DNA of 64,000 nucleotides, from positions 5,911,001 through 5,975,000 of the forward strand of contig NC_070563.1 in NCBI RefSeq assembly GCF_026914185.1. Direction: 5' to 3'. Under the pieces are notes generated by a model. It was given only the letters and a program-made list of their open reading frames with translations. It did no database searches and was not told the origin of the DNA. Below are positions 35,222-45,701 of this stretch, piece after piece. The translations under genes were made by a program, and so were the position numbers. Within the stretch, counting starts at the first letter, position 1. Each line of letters begins with the position of its first letter. The stretch comes from Puccinia triticina (Eukaryota > Basidiomycota > Pucciniomycetes > Pucciniales > Pucciniaceae).

Positions 35222-35640
35222 ATGTCTGCCCAACAACTTGCACTGATTGCCAGACTCTCCGACACACTCAAGAAGAGGATCCTATTGGGCTACAAGGCTG
35301 ACTTGTGCTGCCTGGCGATCAAGAAGGCCGTTTCTTCACGCGATGACTGTACAACAATCAATGGGTTCCTTTTTGTACATGGCCGCCTGGTTCTCCCAGT
35401 GGATTCCGCACTCCGTCTTGAACTGATTAGTAGAACAGATTCGAAGATGGGACACCCGGGTTTCCTCAAGCTGCTTCGCGATTTGCGTTGTACCTTCTTT
35501 TGGCCGCACATGTGTGACAAAATCAAGATTTATGTTCAGCAGTGTCCTACCTGTCAACACGCCAAGAACCTCAGCCTACGCCAACCCGAGCACTGCAAAC
35601 CGGAGGCTTCTAACCTGAAACATGTTGTCCAGCCACCAGC
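35222..35640 (+). pseudogene. Gypsy integrase N-terminal zinc-binding (H2C2) fragment
   Basis: MSAQQLALIARLSDTLKKRI and LLGYKADLCCLAI form the linker that precedes integrase. GHPGFLKLLRDL, TFFWPHMCDKIKIYV and QQCPTCQHAKN form the H2C2 zinc-binding motif of Ty3/Gypsy integrases. The frame stays open after this but turns into Pro/Ser/Asn-rich sequence with no DDE core. Integrase inserts retroelement DNA; this piece alone would be inactive. Confidence 0.75.
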
Positions 35641-35999
35641 CGGCAGGACCAACAATCTCAACCCTAACTCGGCGTGTGTCCACCCCAATCGCATTTCCAA
35701 GGGCGAGGAGCGGCTTGGTCATCTGGAGGATCAAATGCGACTCTTATTAGGAACATTGATGCCACCGGGACTCATCACCGACCTACAGAATCGCCCCAAC
35801 ACATTCCCTGTTCCCAGAAAAACACCACAAGCAATACCGCCGGCCGGATCATTCAGGTATTCAATCGATTGGGGGCTGCAACCCCTAGTATCCAAGGAAG
35901 TACAACAATTGCTATTGCGCAGCTGGCCACACGGGAATCTATTCAGAAGCAACCACGCAATCATTCTGCCTCGCCGACACGGGTCCCCCTCTCCGTCCT

Positions 36000-37710
36000 T
36001 ACTGTACAACAGTAATGCCACTGCTGTCCCTTCTTCCTCTGCCCCCGTCTCAACACCCTGCTTCCACGACACCAACCCCAAACACCTTCCATCCTTACCC
36101 TCCGATTGATCTCCAACACCCCCAACACGCTCGTCGGCTCCATCCACCACATCTGGCTTGACGCCCCGCTCAGCCTCAATCTCATCCTCCCCAGTCTCGC
36201 CGCCCTCACGCTCTCCCCGCCGGCAAAGAAAACCTCTGCCAGCCGAGGCTCCTCCATCCATTCAAGCCCCTTATCGTCCAGCTCTTCCTCCACCAGCACC
36301 CATATCTGCCCTCTCCCGTTCATCCAGGCTGGTCAATTGCCAAGAAATCCGCCGCCGAAAAGAAGCAGCAGCAGCACTCGCTCTTGCTCAGCGCCTGCAT
36401 CACCCTGTCGCCCAGCTCGCTCATCATCAGACCCGCCCTACTCTAGCAGCCCGTCGAGGCCACCACCCCGCCCCGTGCCTTCTCAATTTTCCAGTGCCTG
36501 CCCTCTCCGCTCCCATCCCCAATCATCTGGCCCCTGCCCTTTCTCCTTCCCTTTCCCAATGCCAAATCCACCGCCAGACTCCAGGCGACCATCCTCCCCA
36601 AACAACTCTACTGCAAAACACGGACCACAGCCGCACTCAACCACCACCCCGTCCCGTCCTGCCCATCCCATCTTGTCCTACCTGTACCGCCCCGTCCTAC
36701 CCAGCACGCCCATCCCCACAACATCTGTTAAATCTCCTGAAACAGGCCACCGCTCATTTGTCTGTTTGGCACAATCGGACCCACCAACAGCTACCCCCCA
36801 ACCCGTCTCCCCCTTGTTTCTGACTCCACCGGTCTCCCCGCCCGTCCCAATGGACTTCCCCATCTCAACTGCCTCTCACCGCCCAGCTGTACCTCCTCTG
36901 CCCCCCTGAGCCTCCCATCCCGCCCACCATCTCCATCTGACAACATTTTGCTGCCCCCTCAAAGCAGGCCTTCCCTGTCCCTGACATCGCTTCTCTCAAC
37001 TTCTCAACTACCACCCAGCACCCCATCCAGCTCACCCATGATCAAATCCATCATCCTCAATCTCTTGCAAGACAACCTGTTCCCCATGCTTGACCAAGCC
37101 TCTGTGACAACCATCAGCACCATAAATGACCTTACCCCCAGCACTGCTGTTGATGCAGTGTATGTGAACACTGCTCTGTTTCCAAATCATGCAAATCAGC
37201 ACCTCAAACTCAATGATGAGGAATACCTCCGACTCATGGGCAAATTCAATGATGAAGAGGAACGATTTCATACTCAGCACTCCCACCAGCACAATAACTG
37301 ATCCCGGAATTCATTCTTGTTCTCTGGCACCTCCACTGACCCCCAGCCCCGCCTTTCCCTTCCATACCTTCCCCCCTCCTCTGTCTGTCTGCCCTGGTCT
37401 TCTGTTGGCCTTTCTGCCTGCCCCAGTCCTCTCTCTGTCTGTCCCAGTCCTCCTTCCCGCTTTTTCTTATCTTTCCTTTCCACAACATCCAAACACCCAG
37501 TCTTCTCCTTTTCCCCGCCCGCTTCAAGAACCATCCTGCCCCACCATCGCCACAACATCAACCACCAAACTTCTTGACCACCACAAATTCACCATAATAT
37601 CCCTCAACGGTACCAACCTTGCCCAGGCCCCTTCTCTTCCCAGCCTATCTCAGCTGCTATTTCTCCTTCCTCTTTTTTCTTCTTCTTCCTTGTTACTTCT
37701 TCCTTTTTCA
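36000..37710. repeat. Pyrimidine-rich low-complexity stretch
   Basis: Strong C/T strand bias with CCCTTCTC- and CCACC-type words. Several long open frames (Pro/Ser-rich) result from the lack of A in the stop positions and carry no recognisable domain. Part of the retroelement interior. Confidence 0.55.
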
Positions 37711-37735
37711 TAGGGGGGGAGATTGTAACCCCCAG

Positions 37736-38090
37736 TGTTTGCTCCTCTTGATAACCAGGACCGTTTTGGTCATCAAGGGGATTAGGTAATACTCTTGACT
37801 TTGGCCATTGAGGGAGTTTTTACTCCTCTCAATGACTGGGAGGGTTCTGCTCATCAAGGGAGTCTTCACTCCTCTCAATGGCTGGGACAGTTCCACTCAT
37901 CAAGAGGTGTGCTTTCCTCTTGGTGACCAGAGCAGACCCAGTCATTGAGGGGATCAAGTCTTCATGACTGGGTCTGCTCCGGTCACCAAGAGGAGAAACA
38001 CTCCCTCAATGACCGGAGCAAACTGTTCAACAAGAGGAGTGATGAACGGTTTGCTCCGTTCATCGAGGGGAGTCTTTACTCTTCTTGATG
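37736..38090. repeat. Hairpin array abutting the truncated Gypsy LTR
   Basis: Units such as GGTCATTGAGGGGATC, CTCCTCTCAATGACTGGG and GGTCACCAAGAGGAG, with the same logic and near-identical words as the 22525-23225 array (for example GCAAACTGTTCAACAAGAGG against GCGAACTGTTCAAGGAGAGG). There are no terminal arms, so this is a fragment or an insertion limited to the array. Confidence 0.7.
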
Positions 38091-38306
38091 ATGAAGTCTG
38101 TGGATCCTCCTTCTGCATGGGGGATCCTGAATTCTAAAATTTTCAAGGTTGGCTGACATAATCACATGTGTACATGTGGTTGAGGGCTTCACTGTGCAGC
38201 CAAATTCCATGTCACACCAGAAACGCAGAAAACCATGGAGTGGAGCTATTGAAAAGTAGTCAGTGAAGAATAGGGTTGGAACTGCATGATAAAAAAGAAT
38301 CTGATG

Positions 38307-38880
38307 TCAAATCAAGCTTAAATCTTGATCATGACAAGTTATAAGACAATTCATGTAGAAATAACTGATAAAGGCAGACTTTAGGTCAGCTACATTGAAT
38401 CTAAGGCTGACACTGGGGAACCCGCTGTACAAATTATCCTTGGCCAAGGAAGATTTTTTGGCCACTGCACTTGATCCAAGCTCCTCCTTTAGCAAGAATT
38501 CCATGAGTTTGGTTTTGTAGTGCGGGTCAAATATCTGTGTGATAGAAACAAACTTCTGCATGCCATCCCAATACTTCAAAAAAATATTTTGTTGTGTTCA
38601 CTGTTTTTTCCATCAAGTATTCCATGGTGAATTTGTTTGAAGTATTTGAACACCAATGTGGCAGTTGGATATTTGGTTCCACCAAGTTCCAAAGATTCTG
38701 AATCAAAAGATCAATCATTGATGTCAGTGATGAAGAAATTTAAACACAAAACACTGTGTTTGCTCACCTGCATGGAACATACTCAAGAATTTGAAAAGTA
38801 TCTCCAGCTGAGCCCATTCCCTGTCCAATGGTTTAAAGAGATAGTTTGCATCCTACATGGAAAAAGTCTGGTATGCAGCT
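38307..38880 (-). pseudogene. hAT transposase fragment
   Basis: A minus-strand frame with KYWDGMQKFVSITQIFDPHY, then KTKLMEFLLKEEL, matches the YW...IA..(L/F)DPRYK(L) segment before the hAT dimerisation domain. Upstream pieces in other frames (DREWAQLEILFKFLSMF) resemble the preceding helix (E-W-x-x-L...L..FL..F). Frameshifts and stops break it. There is no catalytic core. Confidence 0.6.
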
Positions 38881-39006
38881 AAGGTAGGAATGACTTGATC
38901 ATCAGGTAGGTAGAACTCCATTGAGTCAGTGCATGGCCATGCTATCAGATTCATGGACAAAATCTCAATGGCTTCTTTGAATAGTTGCTTTCTTGCAGGG
39001 GTTAAC

Positions 39007-39334
39007 CGTAAGCCCCCTCCTTTGGGGTCTCACAAAGATTTCACATAGCTATCACTAGATTAGATAATCCACCTGATATTTAGTCTACATTCCCTTCCAT
39101 CTGCTAGCCGGAAGAGATCTCACCCAGCTAGGTAAGCTTCTTCTTTTCCTTCTGATATTCACAGTTGTATATACTCACAGAGAGAACTTGCCCTTCACAT
39201 CTCTCCCGGCTAGCCCTCAATTGAAGCCCAGTTAATACAGACCCGTGATCTAGAATCTGCCTCTTGAGGCTCTTGCATTCCCCTTTGTGCCCCTCTCAAC
39301 AAGCAGAAAAGGACTCCCAACGGGAGTACTTACA
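39007..39334. repeat. Solo LTR related to the Gypsy LTR at 34651
   Basis: About 328 bp. The start CGTAAGCCCCCTCCTTTGGG, continuing TCTCACAAAG, parallels TGTAACCCCCCCCTTGGGGA, ATGTCACAAG of the other LTR. The end AACGGGAGTACTTACA parall els ATCGTGGGCTCTTACA. The interior has the same design with a repeated GCTAGCCGG...CCGGCTAG block. No internal coding sequence is adjacent. Confidence 0.5.
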
Positions 39335-39752
39335 TTGACTTGATATAGCATACACCAGAAATTATTTTTTCAATGGATGAAGAGGTGTTTGAGAGGCCAT
39401 CTTTGGAAAGCATTGAATATGGAAAATTGGACATTCAAATTTAAAGCCAAGTCCACATGATCTATGAAGAGTACATTTTGGAGTTGTTTCACCGCAACAT
39501 TTTTAGAGCTTGCATTTTCAACAGTTATAAAGGATACTTTGTTTTGGAGTTTCTATTTGAGCATGGTTGTGATACATAAGCTGTTCAAATATTGCAAATC
39601 CAGTGTGCGCTGAGGGAAAGATTTTGAAAAAAATGATTTGTTTGACCAGTTTCCAGTCAGGTGTCTAGAAATGGGCAGTAATTACCATGTAACTGTTTTG
39701 ATTAGAATAGGTCCAGAGGTTAGTAGTAAGAACAATCCATACTGTCAGCATA
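39335..39752. other. No gene seen
   Basis: AT-rich spacer with no coding signature. Confidence 0.45.
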
Positions 39753-39753
39753 T

Positions 39754-39942
39754 TTGGCTGGGATGACTTCATCCCAGTTTGACTGTGATGCACTCAACCA
39801 ATTTAAAATGGGTTGATCTCATCCCATGAAACATAAACCCAAGGGGGGTACCTTGGATTTATATGTCATCAGGGGAGATCAACCAAGTTTAAATTGGTTG
39901 AGTTCATGCCAGTTTAACAGGGATAACCTTGACCCAGCCAAT
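39754..39942. mobile_element. Hairpin MITE, CCAGCCAA termini
   Basis: About 188 bp. TTGGCTGGGATGACTTCATC and ACTCAACCAATTTAAAATGG on the left mirror the right half (CCAGTTTAACAGGGATAACC, CCCAGCCAA). The loop is about 40 bases. No clear target duplication. Confidence 0.6.
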
Positions 39943-41612
39943 TAAGCCGGTGGTGCCAATTTTCTTGAGAGAGCTTGGTGGCAACATCTGACTTCATTGA
40001 GGAAAAAATGGCCATGACATTAGACTTGTCATTCATTTGGCCATACAACTTGAACTTGAGTTGTGCTCAATTGAAACCAGACTCTGAATGGTAGCTTCTG
40101 CCTGAAAGACCCCAACCAAAAAAAAAATCTTAAGAATAGAATCCACAGAAATTGGATTAGGCTGTCACATGACGACCCGCAAGATATGTTTTTGTAAAAC
40201 AACATCAAGAAAGGGTGGCAAACCAAGTACAGAAACTTGGAACTAGAGACAGGATGATGTGATTTCCCCATCTGGACTCCACTCCAGATCCTGAATTGAA
40301 TCCCTACAGTAAGTCACCATCCACTTGGACAGTTTCCAAGAAAGGCATTGGTCTCTCTTTCTTCTCTTTGTTGTATGTTATCTCTCTGATTGGAAACTCT
40401 TGTCTGATTCCTTTTATTAGCCTTACCCAGCCCTCTGGCCGTACATCCAAGTTCATTAAAGACACAGATTTGCCAGAACCCTAAAAAATTGTTTCCCCCT
40501 GTAAATACAAAAAATTGGAGAAAAAAAAAATCATGGGACCAAAAAACAATGCAAAATCCGCAACAATCAATATGAATCAAGAACAAAAAAAATGTAGCTC
40601 TCTAAATTATTAACCTAGCCTTCCAACATCAGCAGTGCTGTGCCCCCAGGCTCAACCTACAGCCTGCGTCAAGCACGCGGGTCAAAAAGGTTGGATGTGA
40701 GGCCCCTGGCCTGCAGCAAAGGCTATTGTCATTGACCAGTGGGGGTCCCACTATTTGCCCCTCAAACTGCGCCCGCACAACAGCGGAGGGTTTGAGGGCA
40801 ATAGATAGCTGGAAGTGCAGCATCTCCAATTGCCCTGGGGAAACAAGAACCCGCCAGCCTATCCGGGTTTTAAGATATTGGCTACACCACTGCTCGACTC
40901 AGGCACTCACATCCTCCCCAGGCCAGAAATTGGGTTGTCTTCTTTGCAAATGCCACGCCGCGGCGCCGTAACCGTAAACAACTCCACGGTGACCAAACCA
41001 ATTCAGAATCCGGACGCGAGACACCTGTATACTCTCGTCTCCATGCAGCTCACCCTTACACAGCGGGCCAAACTTGACGCCCAATTGGCATGCCTCAGGG
41101 TGTCCCCGCGGCCCAGCCCGGCGGGGACGCCCTCAGAGCGCCCAACTGTGACGTCCTGGAACCACCTGAGAGATGCCACAGATTGGCGTCATAACGGCCA
41201 AGGCTTCTGATGGGCGACTTGGAGATGCTTCTCCAGGGTCGCCCTGGACACAACCGGGCGTGGCGAGGAGCCGACGCTCGTCATGATGTGTGGCTGGTCG
41301 GCGCATAGTCACCCTCATAGCCGCCTTCATGCCGGCTCGTGGGTAGAGTGAGCTCGCCTTGGGGGGGGGGGAGGGGGGGGGGTTCCCCATTGGCCTTTCA
41401 TTATATGGGTGTGGAGGTCGCAGGGGCATAATTTGGGACGCCTTCGGCGTTGTTCAGCCGCAGGATGGCGTCTGGAGCGGCCTCAGCTCATCTGGGGGTC
41501 ATAGGGCTCGCAGCACATGGTGCGCATTGTGGGGACCCATGCGGACGCGTGGGATTCGTGGGTTGGTCAACCAATATGACTGCCGCCCAGCGGTAAATGA
41601 CGACTTAGGTGT
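39943..41612. other. No gene assigned
   Basis: 40620-41600 is GC-richer with overlapping open frames on both strands, none with a recognisable domain. A poly-G tract lies at 41360-41380. Confidence 0.4.
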
Positions 41613-41620
41613 GGTTTCAC

Positions 41621-42027
41621 CAACGGTGGGTAGTTACAATAACCATGAATCCTCTTCTCTGGTCTTCTATTCAAAATTAGGAACCAAATAAAATATTCTG
41701 TCAGCACAATCAAGAAGTCAGAGCTCTCCTCTAAAAATTGGTGAAAGAATTTTCCATTTTTGTCAAAAGAATGAATTGATATCCCTTATTCCGTGTCAAA
41801 TTTTGCAGTTACTAGTAACTAAAACCAGTAACTAAAAACTGGAAGTGTAATCAAGGATATCCAGGCAGTCTTTTTACAAAAATAGAAAATTATTTCACCA
41901 ATTATTAGAGGAGAGGTATGACTTCTTGATCTAGCTTAAAAAAATCATTAGGTGGTTCTGAATTTTAAATTAAAGACTGAAGGAGAATAAAAACTGATAG
42001 TAACTGTTATTGTAACTAACCACTGTT
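41621..42027. mobile_element. hAT-type MITE with 8-bp target duplication
   Basis: 407 bp with inverted ends CAACGGTGGGTAGTTACAAT and its counterpart (ATTGTAACTAACCACTGTT), flanked by GGTTTCAC at 41613-41620 and 42028-42035. An 8-bp duplication is typical of hAT elements. Internal symmetry extends further (GAAAATTC-type and AGAGGAGAG blocks). Non-coding. Confidence 0.8.
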
Positions 42028-42035
42028 GGTTTCAC

Positions 42036-43309
42036 TGGCAATGGGGCGCTCAAGGGGGCACGGGAGAGACGGGATGTGGGCCGGGTTGGCCCGCCGGAGC
42101 TTCGCAGCAAATGACTGCATATGCATACTTGGAATGGGGGGTGATTTGGGGGCATTGCATTTCCCCCCAATACTCCAAAGCCAAAATAAGCCGTACTCTC
42201 TTGATTTTGTCAGAGATGCTTGGCCACATGTCTTTTTACAACTGGCCATACCCAAACACACACCTATATCTATATGAGCACAAAGCAAAGCAGCTCATCA
42301 GCAACACCGAGGGATTTAAATACTTACAAAAAAGCAGTGGTATTCTCCACAATTGAGCCCTTCAAAATATCTGCATCTGAAGAAAAGATATATGGTGATT
42401 TTGTGTGGCAATAGTTTATCTGTTCCAGTAAGATGGCCTGGGGCCAGCTTGGTCCAATCTTCCATCTAGAGATGGAACTTGGCACCCGCCAGCGGGTACC
42501 CGCCACCCTTCAGCACATAATTCTATGCGCCTGCACGGACCCATGACGGGTGCCAGGGGTTCCATTTTAGTAAAAATGCATGCAGGGAGCTGCACACGCA
42601 CAATGTCAGTGGATGGAACTTGAAGTTCCATCCACTGATGTATTCATGTCTGCATGTCATTAACTCATTGGGGCATCTTTGCAGAAAGGGGATCAGATGG
42701 ATGGCCACTGGTTGGAGGGAAGTCCCTCCCATTATATATTTGACCTCATATCATTGAAATCAGAAGTTTGGAACAAGTGACCAGATAATATGCAGGTGAC
42801 TCAGTTTGTGTCAATGAGAGTGATAATCAATAATTGGCCCCACTTTAAACTGAAATGTATGCCATAGTAATAAATATCAGTATTTTGTGCTTTTGAAAAA
42901 TGGATGAATGAGAATGTGATGGATGGTTGGCTCTTTCAGAGAATGGACCTCAATATCCTGTCTACCATCAACAAATTGTCTGATTTTATTTTGTACACTT
43001 CATTTATGTACAGAGGTAGAGCCATAGAGGGGGTCACCCAACATTTCTCTCTATTGACTACTGGTGAAAATTGACCAATTGGGGTTGTGGTGTGCATTGT
43101 GGTATGCTTTATGGTTACTCATCTAGCACATTTCAAAATTCTATTGTTTCTCATACATAAACTCATAAATCACTCAATACAGCTTTGCCACCAGATTAAA
43201 CAGTAAAAACTACCCATGGACAACATGCCTCCAACCCTCTGGATAAGAAGTTACAACCACCTGATGGTTCAGTTCCACACACACAACAAACACCATGTAA
43301 TCAGTTACA
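42036..43309. other. No gene seen; one short palindrome
   Basis: A perfect 14-bp-arm palindrome (CAGTGGATGGAACT, loop TGA) lies at 42607-42637. The rest is AT-rich with no coding signature. Confidence 0.45.
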
Positions 43310-43340
43310 CTAGAGGCCAAGGCGGCTACGCCGCTGCAGG
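43310..43340 (-). other. Helitron 3' terminus (CTAG family)
   Basis: On the minus strand it reads CTGCAGCGGCGTAGCCGCC, TTGGCCTCTAG, then host T. The hairpin GCGGCGTAGCCGC sits 10-12 bases from the CTAG end. The Helitron body would extend to higher coordinates, which would include the YTH-gene remnant. Confidence 0.65.
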
Positions 43341-44390
43341 TATTTTAACCCTTAAGACCAAGCTATTCCTTTGAAGTAGAATTAGAGTTGGGGGCCAGGA
43401 TAGGAAGGGCAATATTTGGTTAATGTTAAGCAAGTGTTAATGAATAAGGCCTGTTTGTCATTGACATATGGCAAGGGCAATAATGATCATAATGCAAACT
43501 ATTGTGACACTGATGAGGCTTTGGTCAACTTGATTGGGTGGTAGCATTATTTTATGTAACATTACATTTACACTTGCAATATACAGCTAGAAAACAGAGC
43601 CTAAGTGGTCCAGTTCAGCACAGACTTGTGATTGGTAAAACTTCAACCATGTGTTATAGATTTTGATCTGATCAAATTTGATTTGGATAGCAAGCAGAGA
43701 AACCATTAAGCAATCATTTGGTGGTCTGGGTTGGTCACCCCCCTTTCTGTTAAAATATTTTGTTAATTGGATCTTGGCTCAGATTCCTTTTCCCCATGTC
43801 TCATCACTTTTCAATAATATTTTCTCTTGCATGTTACATATGCATTTCCTTATGCATATCACACAACTGCTGTCTGAACAAACATGTATTTAGTAGATAA
43901 AAGCTTGTATACCTCATATTCAGAAAAAAAGCATCAGTCCCAACCTAAAATGTTCCTTTTAGCCTTCCTTTCAGGCGCTTGATGATCTGATGCTCAATAA
44001 GTATCATTGATCTAGCTGGAAGGTTATTTTATCAAACTCAGTTTGATTTCAGGGGGGGTTGACAAGAAGGCAAAGCGGGGAAACAGGGCTAGGGAAAGTG
44101 TTGGGTAACTGGTAACGGAACAAAGCTGTGAGTGGTATGTTGGTTTGGCGCGATTGGCGAGGTGGGACAAGTTGTGGAGAGGGAGAGGTTGAACCAATAG
44201 AGTCCGCGGCTTCTAATAGGGGGGAGGTGTCGCGCGGTGGAGCCCTGAGCAGTTAGTGAGCAGGGCTGGGAGCAATTTGGGCTAGCTGCGCGGTCAGATT
44301 AGTTGGGTTCAGTTGCTGCCTGGGTGTGAGCAGGGCGCGGTGACAAAATTGAGGCAAGCACGGCATAACACATACGTGCAAAAAACTTAC

Positions 44391-45391
44391 CGTGGCACGT
44401 TGGTTAGTGAAGGGGATGGAGACGATGTGGCCTGGCTCCGCGGCAGACATCAACCTGTCCTCCTCCTCCTTGTCGTGGTCGATGTCTTTGTTGGCATCGT
44501 AAGAAACAGGAAGGGTTCGCGGCTGACTCGGGTTGTCGAAGTCGGCAAGCGGGGCAGCCAGGAGGGCGGAGGAGGCGCACTGGGTGTGGGTGTAAGAGGC
44601 CGGGGGAGGTGATGGGAAGGAGGAGTTGTTGGAGATGGTCTGGAGGGAGGGGGGCGGATTCCCAGTGCCATCGATGGGCGTCGGTTTGGGACCGCCGAGG
44701 ATCGGCAGGGAGCGTCTGACTGGCTAGCCGGGCCAGGGGACGGGCAGGGGGTATCGGGGAGGAGGGAAGAGAGGGCACGGGGCGAGGCGCAGCTGGGGAG
44801 GTCGCCAAACCTTGCTTCCTGGCTGCGGTGGTGGTACCAATGGAAGCGCTGCAAGTGCATCCAGAAAGCTCCTTGGCGCCTCCCAAGAGTGTCGTCGCCG
44901 TCGGGGGCGACCTGGGCGCGAGCGACTTGCGGCGGCCCCGGACGTTCCCTCCCGAGATCGGCCCGACCAATCGCGCATAGCCAAAGAAGGCCCCGCTCTG
45001 GCTCGCACTGAAGATCAGATAGACGCCCCAGCGCTCTTCCGGTACGCTTAATTGAGGTTGGGCTTGTTGTGGGTCTGGGAGATCCAGATGGAGCCGTCGA
45101 CTGGGATCCGTAGATCTTCATCTGTATACGCCCGTCCACCCATGGAAAGATTAGTTTCTTCTGCTTGTTTATTCACGCCCAAGAACTGCCCGGAGCACTC
45201 ACTTTGAGGATGAAGTAGCACCGGGGAAAGTGGCTGGCGAGGAAGTATGAAGTGGTTGATTGGCTCAGGTTGTAGACGGCGGTGAGGGTTGAGAATGTGC
45301 GGATATGAAGTGAATGTGCGTTGGAGACAAGAAGATTTGTGCAATGAAAGGGAGAAGGGTATAAGGATATGAACCTGACGATAAGGAACAC
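44391..45391 (-). pseudogene. Broken YTH-domain gene
   Basis: The minus strand carries YTH-domain landmarks in pieces: HFPRCYFILK before a GTGAGT donor (near 45200), TDEDLRIPVDGSIWISQTHN then KPNLN-stop-AYRKS, and in another frame VYLIFSASQSGAFFGYARL, VGPISGG. YTH proteins bind N6-methyladenosine in RNA through this domain. A TAA (45050-45048) replaces the Gln expected after NLN, and a frameshift separates that block from VYLIF. Further frames (SYDANKDIDHDKEEEDRLMS ... NQRAT before a GTAAGT donor at 44390) look like the domain's insert. The C-terminal RNPWN-type motif was not found. A pseudogene, possibly captured by the Helitron ending at 43310; the copia element is inserted just upstream. 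Confidence 0.7.
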
Positions 45392-45678
45392 GTCGCGTCA
45401 GCACAGGCGCGGCACGGGTATCGACTCCAAACTCGGTTTGATTGCTACTCACCTGACGATAAGGAACACGTTGCGTCAGCACAGGCGCGGCACGGGTATC
45501 GACTCCAAACTCGGTAAAGAGAGAGAAAAGGAGCCGGTACCCGGCTCTGCCGGGAGTAGACTATGTACAAGTAGAGCGCCGCAGTAACTAGGTCTAGAAT
45601 GATGATGAACAAAGTTACGCGCGCATACAACTCGTGTACTAGCATAGTTTGCACTCTTGGATATCCCTAACTCTAACA
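45360..45678 (-). repeat. Copia 3' LTR
   Basis: On the minus strand it starts TGTTAGAGTTAGGG and ends ATATCCTTATA. It contains a 64-bp block (CCTGACGATAAGGAACACG ...) in two tandem copies separated by 14 bases. Confidence 0.95.
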
Positions 45679-45701
45679 CCCCCCCCCCAAGAATGCAAAC
45701 T

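Larger units (their letters stand above)
34981..37733 (+). mobile_element. Internal region of a gutted Ty3/Gypsy element
   Basis: Runs from the LTR end to a purine tract (AGGGGGGGAGAT, 37712-37723) followed by the first ten bases of a 3' LTR (TGTAACCCCC). Only an integrase N-terminal piece remains. Gag, protease, reverse transcriptase and the integrase core are missing. Most of 36000-37710 is C/T-rich low complexity. The 3' LTR stops after ten bases where a hairpin array begins. Confidence 0.55.

Noticed and set aside
36106..37713. Pro/Ser-rich open frames up to 267 codons
   Set aside because: Caused by C/T-rich low complexity; several frames are open at once and no domain is visible.
43228..43309. 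tRNA-like reading next to the Helitron end at 43310
   Set aside because: No convincing box A or box B spacing and no acceptor stem.
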